Source: Candidatus Opimibacter iunctus
GTDB taxonomy: Bacteria > Bacteroidota > Bacteroidia > Chitinophagales > Saprospiraceae
DNA length: 64,000 nt
Assembly (NCBI GenBank): GCA_016716665.1
Contig: JADJVH010000001.1
Span: 372,001 to 436,000 of the forward strand
Direction: 5' to 3'
The translations under genes and the position numbers were made by a program. The notes under the pieces are model-generated. The model saw only the letters and a program-made list of their open reading frames with translations. It did not search any database and was not told the DNA's origin. How positions within the stretch are numbered: position 1 is the first letter of the stretch; every line of letters starts with the position of its first letter. Positions 9,315 through 18,243 of this stretch are shown one piece after another.

Positions 9315-11342
9315 ATGGATACTTTAGATCAAAAACTTAATCAATCATACGCCGGAAAAGTAGTCCGGAAGGATCTTACCAAACAGATAAAGGAAGGGGC
9401 AAATGTTCCTGTCTATGTATTGGAGTATTTGCTGGGCATGTACTGTGCTACAGATGACGAACCAACTATCAGGGAGGGCATACAGAAGGTCAAACAAATC
9501 CTTGCCGAAAACTATGTGCGGTCAGATGAATCTGAAAAGATCAAATCCAAGATTAAAGAGAAGGGCCGCTTTAAGATCATCGATAAGGTAACCGCGAAAC
9601 TCAATGAGAAGCAGGATAGATATATAGGGCAACTATTCAATATCAACATCCGGAATGTAATTATTGATGACACCTATATCCGAAAGTATGAGAAGCTCTT
9701 AGCCGGAGGCATATGGTGTATCCTTAATCTGGAATACTGGTTTGATGAGAATTCGCCTGATTCGCCATTCAAGATCATCGATCTCAAGCCCATTCAGATG
9801 CCCGAGACCAATATTGATGATTTCCTGAAAGGCAGGCAGGATTTCACGTTGGATGAGTGGATAGACGTTATATGCAGGAGTGTGGGGATGGAACCAGTCA
9901 ATCTTGAAGAGAAGACCAAGTGGCATCTTGTGGCCCGGATGATCCCGTTTGTAGAAAAGAATTATAACATATGCGAGTTAGGTCCCAAGGGTACAGGTAA
10001 ATCCTTTGTATATGATGAGATATCCCCATACTCGATATTGATCTCCGGTGGGCAGACTACAGTCGCCAATCTGTTTTACAACATGAGCACCCGGATGGTG
10101 GGACTTGTTGGATTATGGGATGTAGTCGCCTTTGACGAGGTGGCTGGTATCAATATGAAGGACAAAGACGGTATCCAGATCATGAAGGGATTCATGGCCA
10201 ATGGATCCTTTAGCAGAGGGAAGGAAAGTATCAATGCTGATGCCTCCATGGTCTTTGTAGGTAATATCAGTGGGTCCATAGAGAACATAGTAAAGACCAG
10301 TCACCTACTCTCTCCGTTTCCTAAGGACATGATTGACACGGCATTCTTTGACCGGTTCCATCACTACCTACCAGGTTGGGAGATTCCAAAGATGCGGCCC
10401 GAGTATTTCACCAATGCCTATGGCTTCATATCGGATTATTATGCAGAATGCCTCAGGGAACTCAGAAAGTACAATTACTCGGATGTCATCCCTCAGTTTT
10501 TCCGCCTGGGGAAGGATCTCAATCAGAGAGACACAATCGCAGTAAAGCGCACTGTAAGCGGTCTGGTAAAGCTTTTGTTCCCAGATGGCAAATACGCCAA
10601 GGACGATATCAAAAAGTGTCTGGAGTATGCCCTGGTGGGCCGTAGAAGGGTTAAAGAGCAATTGAAGAAGATTGGCGGCATGGAATTCTATGATGTTCAT
10701 TTCAGCTACATAGACCTTGAGGATAATGAGGAGCATTTTGTAGGGGTACCGGAAAGCGGAGGCACATCACTGATGCCCGAGGGGGACCTACCACCTGGGA
10801 CCGTCTATGCAATAGGAAAGAATACAGACTCAGGTCATAAAGGGCTTTTCCGCCTTGATATCCAGAAAATGCAGGGTAATGGCAAAATAAGTGATACCGG
10901 ATTCGGCGGCGGCACTGCTATCAAAGAAGAGCTTAAAGAGGCTGTAAACTATGTTAGATCGAATCTCACCCGGATCACCCAGGCAGAGAAGTACAATGAC
11001 TATGAATTCCACCTCAAAGCATCTGACCTCAACGGTATTGGCAATGTTAAAGGGTTAGAGCTCGCAATCTTCCTGTCGATCGTGTCAAGCATTGTTGAAC
11101 GGCCTTTGCTATCCCAGCTCGCAATCCTTGGCTCAATGAGCATTGGAGGAGCGATAATCGGCTCTGAGAACCTTGGTGAATATCTCCAGGTAGCTGCTGA
11201 CAGTGGAGCAAAGAAGGTACTGATACCAGCAGTGGATATGGCGCAACTTGGAAAGGTTCCTGCAGATCTTATTTCAAAATTTAGTTTGATCATATATTCA
11301 GATCCGGTGGACGCGGGGTTTAAGGCGATGGGGTTAAGCTAG
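9315..11342 (+). CDS. brxL: BREX Lon-like ATPase/protease BrxL
   Basis: The last core gene of BREX type 1, 675 residues. A Walker A motif GPKGTGKS lies at about residue 223, a Walker B-like VVAFDEVAG at about 270, and a C-terminal Lon-protease-like domain from about 565 (ASDLNGIGNVKGLELAIFLS, then LGSMSIGGAI and GAKKVLIP, the positions of the Lon Ser-Lys dyad). BrxL forms ring-shaped DNA-binding ATPase assemblies needed for phage restriction. The start is the ATG at 9315, 11 bp after pglZ. The sequence is intact and of normal length. Confidence 0.93.
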   Translation: MDTLDQKLNQSYAGKVVRKDLTKQIKEGANVPVYVLEYLLGMYCATDDEPTIREGIQKVKQILAENYVRSDESEKIKSKIKEKGRFKIIDKVTAKLNEKQDRYIGQLFNINIRNVIIDDTYIRKYEKLLAGGIWCILNLEYWFDENSPDSPFKIIDLKPIQMPETNIDDFLKGRQDFTLDEWIDVICRSVGMEPVNLEEKTKWHLVARMIPFVEKNYNICELGPKGTGKSFVYDEISPYSILISGGQTTVANLFYNMSTRMVGLVGLWDVVAFDEVAGINMKDKDGIQIMKGFMANGSFSRGKESINADASMVFVGNISGSIENIVKTSHLLSPFPKDMIDTAFFDRFHHYLPGWEIPKMRPEYFTNAYGFISDYYAECLRELRKYNYSDVIPQFFRLGKDLNQRDTIAVKRTVSGLVKLLFPDGKYAKDDIKKCLEYALVGRRRVKEQLKKIGGMEFYDVHFSYIDLEDNEEHFVGVPESGGTSLMPEGDLPPGTVYAIGKNTDSGHKGLFRLDIQKMQGNGKISDTGFGGGTAIKEELKEAVNYVRSNLTRITQAEKYNDYEFHLKASDLNGIGNVKGLELAIFLSIVSSIVERPLLSQLAILGSMSIGGAIIGSENLGEYLQVAADSGAKKVLIPAVDMAQLGKVPADLISKFSLIIYSDPVDAGFKAMGLS

Positions 11343-11382
11343 CCACACAAGTGCTATATTTCAAATATTTATATGAAATACA

Positions 11383-11931
11383 ATGAGTAAAAACAAGATA
11401 AATTTACCAACATCAAGTGGTTATGGTGATCATGCACCACAGTCAGAAATCTTTGCTGTTTTCAGAAAGGGAAGCTTTATTGACAAGGTGACTAATTTGC
11501 CAGTGGAATTAAAAGAAGATGCTTTGGTTAGGATAATTGTTCCTAACTATTCCATTTTGGCGAAAGATTTTGAACAGCATTTAATGCGAAGGAAACAACT
11601 TGCTTTTAAGAAAAACGAAACATTTTACTTTAACCTTCATGACTCGGGATACAAGTTTTACGTGAAAAATCTTCAGGATATTTTCGCCACAAAACATGGA
11701 AATAAGAATACTCGGTTTTCATTTACAAAATGTTCTGTTTATAAAGCTGAATACAATAACAAACCGTTCACTGAGTTTGTCCCCTTTGAAGCTCCCAGTT
11801 TTAATCAGGCATATATTAGAGTATCGGAAAGGTATAAACTGGGTAGTGGAGCTCATGTTTGTAATGTGTATACAACTTTTTATCATAGCGATAAGGGTAT
11901 GATTGATTACATACGCGAAGCGATTATATGA
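11383..11931 (+). CDS. Unknown protein encoded just after brxL
   Basis: A 182-residue protein I do not recognise. It is soluble, basic in the middle (HLMRRKQLAFKKNETFYF) and rich in aromatic residues, with no signal peptide or membrane segment. It starts 40 bp after brxL on the same strand, so it could be a distal gene of the BREX transcript and hence an accessory defence factor. It is convergent with the next gene, whose 3' end is 23 bp away. Function cannot be assigned from sequence alone. Confidence 0.7.
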   Translation: MSKNKINLPTSSGYGDHAPQSEIFAVFRKGSFIDKVTNLPVELKEDALVRIIVPNYSILAKDFEQHLMRRKQLAFKKNETFYFNLHDSGYKFYVKNLQDIFATKHGNKNTRFSFTKCSVYKAEYNNKPFTEFVPFEAPSFNQAYIRVSERYKLGSGAHVCNVYTTFYHSDKGMIDYIREAII

Positions 11932-11954
11932 TTTTGTACCACACAAAACATTAC

Positions 11955-12570
11955 TTATGAAGTCATTGTATAAAAATCACTTAGTGAAATTATATCACCA
12001 TATTTATATGGTTCAAAAGATTTAATAACTTTCAGCGTATCTTTTTCCCATGCATAACAGGGAAAGTTCCACTCTTTTAAGAGCCCGTGAAGTTGCTTTG
12101 GATCGCTTGTGCCCATGTCTATGGATAAACTTGATGTAGGATTCAAATCTATAAACCAACCACATATCTCATAGTCAGATAAACCAATTTCATTGTGTTG
12201 ATCCGAGGGCCTCTTAAGTATTGACTGTTCAAAATTATCAGGACCCAAACCAATATTGAGATAGTGATTTAATTGCTCGGGAAACTCAGACGGTTTTTGA
12301 GATCCAGCATCCCTCTGGACACGCATACAATACTTCGATTGGCTTAACAATCATACCAAATGAGCTCCAATAGTTTGATTTTCCTCCTCTACCTTTTATA
12401 TCTGAATATCCTATCGTCGAGCACCGTATCTGCTCTTTTGATTCAAGGCTGTGTATTACTTTGGACAAATCGAATTCGTCATGATCCATTGATGTGGATT
12501 TAGTTATTCCATGCACAAGAATGACAGAATTCCGTGCTAAAACGTCAACTAAAATGGAAGTGTTTTTCAT
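11955..12570 (-). CDS. Unknown protein, single gene split by a frameshift
   Basis: Two overlapping frames (12286-12570 and 11955-12350) are one gene. Removing one base from the T5 run at 12294-12298 gives 615 nt = 205 codons and a continuous reading across the join (CPEGCWISK then PSEFPEQLNHY). The N-terminus contains VILVHGITKS, which resembles the oxyanion-loop HG of alpha/beta hydrolases, but no other catalytic motif is clear, so I leave it unnamed. The 14 bp ATTATTGATTACAT overlapping its start also occurs upstream of the SGNH gene at 4499-4512. Confidence 0.6.
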
Positions 12571-12595
12571 TATTGATTACATATGTTTTCGTATG

Positions 12596-12945
12596 CTAAA
12601 AATAATTCTTTGTTGTTGTCTTTTTTCGTAAATATTCTTCCACTTCGGTCTCTATTTCCAAGACAGCTTTCTTCTTTCAGCCTTAAGGTATTCGATCAAC
12701 TCTAGCCTAGAGAAGTAGCAGCGACCAGATCGCTTCATGACAGGCAACTCCTCTTAGAGATATGGCCATAGACAGTAGCTACAGATAAATGTAGAAAAGC
12801 AGCTGCTTCCCTTGACGGTCATTATGTCGTCAGAAACTGGATTTGATTGCCAGTAATCTGGTTTAGTAGCTGTTCAATATCTAACAACTTTTTCTCGATC
12901 CTGTGAACTGCCTCCGGCAGTTCGATCAAATGACAATTCTTTCAT
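12596..12945 (-). pseudogene. Decayed excisionase-type HTH gene
   Basis: Read from an ATG at 12945 with frame changes, this gives pieces of the excisionase/helix-turn-helix family common in Bacteroidota mobile elements: MKELSFDR, LPEAVHRIEKKLLDIEQLL, then MTVK, EAAAFLHLSVATVYGHISKR, LPVMKRSGRCYFSRLELI and finally EVEEYLRKK. At least five single-base indels are needed within 350 bp, yet no nonsense codon appears in the stitched frame. Such proteins normally direct excision together with the integrase; a second HTH gene at 17078 may have taken over. I read it as a remnant, possibly of a second element. Confidence 0.65.
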
Positions 12946-13312
12946 CATTAATTATATTGTTTGGCTTAATTCATGCTCAAGATAGTGCTGGTTTTACGTC
13001 ATCTTCAAATGTTAGCTGCCCCCAGCTCCGGGTCATGTCAGCACAGTCACGGCCGAAGCAAATTTGCATGATGCCACAGCTTTTGCCTTAAATACAGCTT
13101 TGGCTCCCATGGGAGGAGAGCAGTAGTCCATTTTGTTCTCTCATTATGCAACGGCCGAGTCAGAATGAAAACCACCTTGCGCCACCCGACTTTTGTAGCA
13201 GTAATAGTATATTGAAGAATAGCGAGAAGATCTCACATATATATGGCTATACCGGCTAAACTGGCCACCCTATCCTCCGAAATCCCCCAAAATGCCGCTC
13301 CGGAGTATATCC
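12946..13312. other. Intergenic, no supported gene
   Basis: About 370 bp between the excisionase remnant and the truncated paralogue. Short open frames here are not supported by any motif. I see no hairpin, repeat or promoter. Confidence 0.45.
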
Positions 13313-13480
13313 TCACATCTCGGCAAATACAATTTTTTCTACGTAAGCTCCTTTCCTGCCTTTTCAAACAACACGATGTTACCAAAGAACCTCTATGCTG
13401 TTCGGGATGGCATACCAGCATGGTTGCCACTTCCTAGCCTTGTGACCTGGGAGATAACTGGCGGAAGGTCAATATAGGTC
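13313..13480 (-). pseudogene. Truncated paralogue of the 224-residue gene at 13814
   Basis: On the minus strand this reads GMPSRTA, stop, RFFGNIVLFEK and, after one frame change, GAYVEKIVFAEM with a stop at 13313. It lines up with the C-terminus of the intact gene at 13814-14488 (GMPARTAQRFFGNHSLFQK, GTYMKKILYDEV), including the same spacing to an upstream YxDLPPVI / YDGLPLIF segment. A TAG replaces the glutamine codon. So a second, diverged copy of that gene once stood here and only its 3' end survives. Confidence 0.65.
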
Positions 13481-13548
13481 TAAGCCGAATAATGGAATAG
13501 GAAGGATCCTCGAAAGAATCCTCCCACCCGAAGTAGTTCTAGTTCCTT

Positions 13549-13773
13549 TTATCCAAGTTCCGTAAATAGCTTACCCTTTAGCTGGTCAGCATAAAGGATA
13601 TTGAACTCATCGCCTAGCGCTATTATGGCGTCTAAAACCTCTTCAGGAATTTTACCGGAGTCTGGCTGGGTTCCTGTCTTTGCTTCAATATAATACATAA
13701 GCAACTGCTCAATACTGAGATTTTTGAGAACTCCTAAGAATTCATCGAGGGCATTTGGTTTGTTCTTTTTCAT
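13549..13773 (-). CDS. Small unknown protein of the mobile island
   Basis: A 74-residue acidic, largely helical protein (LDEFLGVLKNLSIEQLLMYYI, then IPEEVLDAIIALGDEFNILY). I do not recognise it. It follows the 224-residue gene on the same strand, 40 bp downstream, in a string of minus-strand element genes. The ATG at 13773 opens the frame. Confidence 0.55.
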   Translation of the reverse strand: MKKNKPNALDEFLGVLKNLSIEQLLMYYIEAKTGTQPDSGKIPEEVLDAIIALGDEFNILYADQLKGKLFTELG

Positions 13774-13813
13774 GTTTTTGGATTTTAGTGATTATATAAA
13801 TGAAATTTATTCC

Positions 13814-14488
13814 TTATACTTCATCATACAGGATTTTTTTCATGTAGGTACCTATACTAACCTTCTGGAATAGCGAATGATTGCCAAAGAACCTTTGTGC
13901 AGTACGTGCGGGCATCCCGGACCCAGTTGCAATTTCCTTGCCCTGGCTCCAGCCGAAGATTAGTGGAAGGCCATCATAGACTTTCCGTTGCAGTATTGAA
14001 AGGATTGGAAGTCGTTTTTTGTCCTTCTTCTCCCGATACCAGTGACTCCTCTCCATTTTCTCCACTAGCAGGGTGAACTCATCAAGTGTATAGAACCCCT
14101 CCTTTAGAATGCGCCCACATGACTTCCATACATCGACACCTTGCTCATAGCGTATACTCAATTCTCCGGACCTACTATAGATGCCAGCCCCTTTTTGAAT
14201 GACCAGATTGTACTCTCCGCCCTTATCGCAAGGGGTAGAAAAACAATGCGTATCCGACATCGCAGTTACGGCGCGCCGGTTAAAGCCCAGGGCTTCTAAG
14301 CGGAGTGTTATTTCGTCCTTCGGCAATTGCATGGCCACCTCATTAGCCTCTTCGATCTTTAGCAATCGTCTGTATTCATCGGGCATTTGGTTTTCCAGAT
14401 ACTGCCGGAATCTATCGTTCGTTTCCATATTTATATGAATTTTGTTGTTGTGATGCATAAATTCTGTCATAATCTGCGTATTACACAT
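13814..14488 (-). CDS. Unknown element protein with C-terminal HTH-like region
   Basis: Up to 224 residues; an internal ATG at 14428 (METNDRF) is an equally plausible start, giving 204. The C-terminal part (GKEIATGSGMPARTAQRFFG) reads like a helix-turn-helix, so it may bind DNA, but I do not recognise the family. A decayed second copy of its 3' end lies at 13313-13480, meaning the family was present at least twice in the island. The region just upstream carries the seven TGTAAC sites, which could be its binding sites. Confidence 0.6.
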   Translation of the reverse strand: MCNTQIMTEFMHHNNKIHINMETNDRFRQYLENQMPDEYRRLLKIEEANEVAMQLPKDEITLRLEALGFNRRAVTAMSDTHCFSTPCDKGGEYNLVIQKGAGIYSRSGELSIRYEQGVDVWKSCGRILKEGFYTLDEFTLLVEKMERSHWYREKKDKKRLPILSILQRKVYDGLPLIFGWSQGKEIATGSGMPARTAQRFFGNHSLFQKVSIGTYMKKILYDEV

Positions 14489-14607
14489 TCTTTTCTATCA
14501 GGGGCACCTTCAATTCAATTGCTCTATTGTTCCTGTTAGTAAGTTGCATTTCCGGTTTGTGCTCTACATCTTTCCGATTGCCATACTACCTTCTATAAGT
14601 TGCGCAG

Positions 14608-14670
14608 TGTAACTCCTGTAACATGTGTAACGGGATGTAACACGTTGTTACAATGTTACATTACGTTACA
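14608..14670. repeat. Iteron-like array of seven TGTAAC sites
   Basis: TGTAAC occurs directly at 14608, 14617, 14626 and 14636, then in inverted orientation (GTTACA) at 14647, 14655 and 14665. Spacing is 8-10 bp within each cluster, about one helical turn, and the clusters face each other across TGTAAC-ACGTT-GTTACA (14636-14652). The array lies immediately beyond the stop codon of the RepA-like gene and upstream of the 224-residue gene. It could be a replication or transfer origin, or an operator. Confidence 0.7.
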
Positions 14671-14674
14671 GCCA

Positions 14675-16598
14675 CTAATTTTCAGGAATGGTTTTGCCAT
14701 GTTTCTCTAATTTCCTTTTTACCGTAGTATGCGAAATGTTGAGTTCCTTCCCAATCTCTCTTAGGCTTTTCCCTTTGCTTGCCATGTCCAAGATCACTTT
14801 GTCCGCTGTTGATTTCTGCTCTTCCGTCATCTGTTTAAGATGTCTTGCTTCTGAACCGAAACCAATAAACTCAAACTGCAGAAAACTATTGGACTTGGTG
14901 ATTTGACAAACGCAAACATTTTCACTGTCGTACATTATCTCGGTGTTCCGTGCCTTAATTTGTTTTAGGTATCGAAGTTTGCTATCAGTATTGCTTTCGC
15001 CTATGGCAAATGAGCTGTCACAAAAGTTCATGAGCATACTGCTACCTTGTAAATCATTCTTCGACAATGGTTTGAAAAGATCTCGCTTAGGTGTGTGCGC
15101 CAGAATTAACAAGGACAGCCCGTACTTGGTCTTCAATGCCTTTAACAGTTTCATCAATGGTAAAGCATCCTTTGCTTTTTCGGTTTCAGTCCTTAGATAA
15201 GTAAGGTTATCAATTATCAGAATCTTCACTCCCTTTTCTATAATCAGACGCTCAATAGAAAGCGTTAGGTAGTCCTCAAATGGTATTTTCTCCGGTTAAT
15301 TCTGCTTCTGGATTAATTTCTACGCGAATAAGATTATCATCAAAGTGATAGTGATAGGTGTAGCCTTCTGAGTAACGGTTTTCAAATTGCTTGTCACTCA
15401 ATTCAAAATCAAAATATAGGACCACTTGCTTTTGAGTTTCCAATTTGAATCCTACAATGGCGATGCCTTTGCTTATGCTATTAGAAATCTGAACAGCAAG
15501 CAAGGATTTTCCCAAATTAGAACTTGCGAATAGAATGCATATCTCCCCCTCATGCCAGAATTCACTAAATAGCATTTGGGGTATTGGCCTACGGCTTGCT
15601 TCCTCAATCCATTCGTTAGCGGGTTGAGCTTTGAATAACCCTACGAGGTTACCGGAAGCATCAACTGACATTATGTGCTTTGTTATTGTAGTAAGAGAAG
15701 CCTTTCCATGGGTCAGTACCGCTGCTGGCACCTTAGCCGAATTTGCAGACTTTCCAAATTCATGTGATTGGTTTCTGTACACACTTTGAATCGTTGCACG
15801 CATTTCCTTTTCCGGCAAGTCGAAATTAAGGAATACCAATTCGGAGGTCGATTCTTGTGGAATCCCTGCCCTGTTGCAATTTGAAACAAGCAAATGGATG
15901 TAATTATTCCTATTATGTTCTTCATACTGGGATATTTTATTGGTGAATTCAATTTGCTGCTGAAACAACATGGCTACATTAAGGTCGGGTTCAGTTAAGC
16001 TATCCAAAGTTTCAATCGTAGTTGTAAGCTTCGGAGATCCTTCCTGAATGATCACTTTGAATTTTTCATTATTAAGATTCTTATACAGGTTTGGGTCATA
16101 GCTCATATAGCATAGCCTTCCTTTATCTTTGCATCTGGGGTCCGATTTCATTCCCAGTAGTTCTTCATAATAGGCGCTAACTTGTTGATAAGCGATACTA
16201 TGATTTTCAGCATCAGAATCAACTTCAACAAAAATCTTTATTCCACACCCCCTCGCGCTAATAAAGCACGCAACTGTATAAGGCGAGGCTTTAGCCTTCT
16301 CAACTAAATTATCCAATTGGTCTGGTTCCACATTGTCAAAGTCTAAGTGAACATGGGAATTATACATTTTAAGAAATTCCGGCAGTCGTCGTTCACTAAA
16401 TGTTGCTGATGTAGAAAAGGACTTCAGTTTATATTTCAGTGCCTCAGCTTCTTCTTTCTTGTTTTGGGACATTAAAGTCCTGATTTTCCCTATCGGCTCC
16501 TTATACACCCCTGTTTGAATGTCCTTTAAGATGAGTATCAGAGATCGTTCCTCCCTGGGAATAGTCTTATTATAATGAAATATGCTACACGTTGCCAT
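14675..16598 (-). CDS. RepA-like primase/helicase of the mobile element, frameshifted
   Basis: The N-terminal piece (15276-16598) resembles the BT4734/VirE N-terminal primase-like domain (SHVHLDFDN, ISARGCGIKIFVEVD, DPRCKDKGRLCYMSYDP), followed by a P-loop region (ILFASSNLGKSLLAVQIS) and DFELSDKQF. The second piece (14675-15229) continues with KILIIDNLTYLR (Walker B) and LLILAHTPKRD, then a C-terminal HTH (SLREIGKELNISHTTVKRKL). The frames join if one base is dropped at the T4 run 15286-15289 (1,924 to 1,923 nt = 641 codons), restoring GEIPFEDYLTLSIERLIIEK. Such proteins support replication or mobilisation of Bacteroidota integrative elements. Confidence 0.75.
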
Positions 16599-16796
16599 TT
16601 GAATGTTGAGTGTTAGTAGTCACTATCCCACAATGGCAGGCAATACCTGGCCACTTGCAATCATGACAATCATTGCAATTGCAGAATAAGTAGACTTGGA
16701 TTAAAGAATAGGCGGGCATCGTATGACCTGCCAGAGATTACGTAAGCGTTGTTCGACCTTGGGTTATGGACCTTTCTTGTTTTCCATACAGTTCAT

Positions 16797-17081
16797 TCAA
16801 TTTTTTGAAGAATTTTTTGTAGGAGTCACTTTCTCCTTCACTGGCGGTATAGATATCGAATCGAAAAAATGATGGGGTCGCTTTTTCTTGTCTTTCTGTA
16901 TCTTCCTTAACAATAGTTGTGAGATAGCTTCACGGGCGGGCCACAATTCATCTGAACGATCAGCAAATTCCTGGGTATCCTGGTAGGACAGTTGATCAAC
17001 CGGTATACTGCACCACAGTCTTCGCCGGAATATACCGGGTGCTAACTCTTCCCTCTCGATTTCTATGATTCGTGTTTTCAT
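16797..17081 (-). CDS. Small unknown element protein
   Basis: Ninety-four residues, charged, with a basic C-terminal tail. I do not recognise it. Its ATG overlaps the stop of the upstream HTH gene by 4 bp (ATGA at 17078-17081), so the two are translationally coupled. No motif suggests a function. Confidence 0.6.
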   Translation of the reverse strand: MKTRIIEIEREELAPGIFRRRLWCSIPVDQLSYQDTQEFADRSDELWPAREAISQLLLRKIQKDKKKRPHHFFDSISIPPVKEKVTPTKNSSKN

Positions 17082-17404
17082 TGCTTCACCTCCTGGATTA
17101 GGTTTTCGATCTGGCTACGCTTATAATACCGCTTGCCTCCAATGGCGTAAGTTTTCAAACTACCCTTACGCTCATGCTTCCATAAAGTAGATGAAGCAAA
17201 GAGTTTGCCTCGGACTGCTGATTTAGGAATGTATTCCTCTAAGGGGACTGGATCTTTGTTTGGTGATGTAAGAGGAATTATCTTTTCCAGTCTTTCATCA
17301 ACCACTCGGCCGATTACTTCCAGTAGTTTCGCCTCATCCGCAATAAGGAATGTAGGGGTGTTTTTGCTTTCATTTTGATTATTCATAGTGCGAAGCTCTG
17401 GCAT
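17078..17404 (-). CDS. Excisionase-like DNA-binding protein
   Basis: A protein of up to 108 residues (102 if the ATG at 17386 is used). The C-terminal half fits the helix-turn-helix domain of excisionase-type proteins: YIPKSAVRGKLFASSTLWKHERKGSLKTYAIGGKRYYKRSQIENLI, quoted here only through its key groups AVRG, STLWKHERKG, GGKRYYKRSQ. Its likely role is directing excision with the integrase at 18244 or controlling element genes. It overlaps the next gene by 4 bp. Confidence 0.7.
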   Translation of the reverse strand: MPELRTMNNQNESKNTPTFLIADEAKLLEVIGRVVDERLEKIIPLTSPNKDPVPLEEYIPKSAVRGKLFASSTLWKHERKGSLKTYAIGGKRYYKRSQIENLIQEVKQ

Positions 17405-17520
17405 ACGAACAGTCTCGTAAAACCGACTTCCACCTTAGCAATCATTGAGGGACAAAATAGAGCAGCTACGAACACAACTAGACTGATTTTCAGTTAGTTG
17501 GCCATCAAATATTTTGTAAG

Positions 17521-18237
17521 CTACAAAGCATCAGGATAGTGCACCTGGATATAAGGTTTGATTAATTTCGCCACATCGTCCGGAATTACAGCAGTGCGAT
17601 TCTGCTCTTGGTACTTGAAAGTATCATAATTCAAATGCGGACAGTGCTCCTTAAAAAAGGCTTTCATGAATTCTTGCGGATATTTTCCTCTAATGGTACG
17701 ATATATCCAATAATAATGAAGTTCCTCAAACCTTTCTGGAGCGACATTTAGAGTTAAAATAAAACTTTCTGCGGATGGGTACCATTGCCTAACAAAAGGT
17801 GTTACATCATCAATGAGAGTAGAGTCTATATACTTTTTGCGGACAACTTCAAATTCCCCCTGTTCATTATAAGTCTCAACCTTTGCATATAGCACACTCG
17901 AATATGACTTATAAAAAGAATCTGCTTTAACACCTATAGCATCAAGATTCCGTTCCTTATAATACTGATTGTATTTATCCTTTAGTTTAGGAAAGCGATC
18001 ATCAGGGAAGCATCCTGCTATGATTGCAATGTGGCAAATCAGCAAGTGATGCTTTACACTCAATCCGTCCTTATCTACCTTCGCATTTGTGACCCATGGC
18101 CTTGGGGTATCGTCAATGAAATTATTAGAATCACTGTAAAAAGCCTCATCACTATCATTAGGAATGAAGGCTTCCTCATCCGTTAACAAATTATCGGGCA
18201 CTTGCTTTTCCTTTCTCTTCTTTGCCATAATATCCAT
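17521..18237 (-). CDS. Unknown protein next to the integrase
   Basis: A 238-residue protein with an acidic, probably disordered N-terminus (LLTDEEAFIPNDSDEAFY) and a folded remainder rich in aromatic residues. I do not recognise it. It starts 6 bp after the integrase stop on the same strand, so the two form one operon. An internal ATG at 18228 (MAKKRKEK) is an alternative start. Confidence 0.65.
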   Translation of the reverse strand: MDIMAKKRKEKQVPDNLLTDEEAFIPNDSDEAFYSDSNNFIDDTPRPWVTNAKVDKDGLSVKHHLLICHIAIIAGCFPDDRFPKLKDKYNQYYKERNLDAIGVKADSFYKSYSSVLYAKVETYNEQGEFEVVRKKYIDSTLIDDVTPFVRQWYPSAESFILTLNVAPERFEELHYYWIYRTIRGKYPQEFMKAFFKEHCPHLNYDTFKYQEQNRTAVIPDDVAKLIKPYIQVHYPDAL

Positions 18238-18243
18238 CTATTG

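Noticed and set aside
12903..13091. 62-codon plus-strand frame
   Set aside because: It overlaps the decayed excisionase gene on the other strand and has no recognisable motif.
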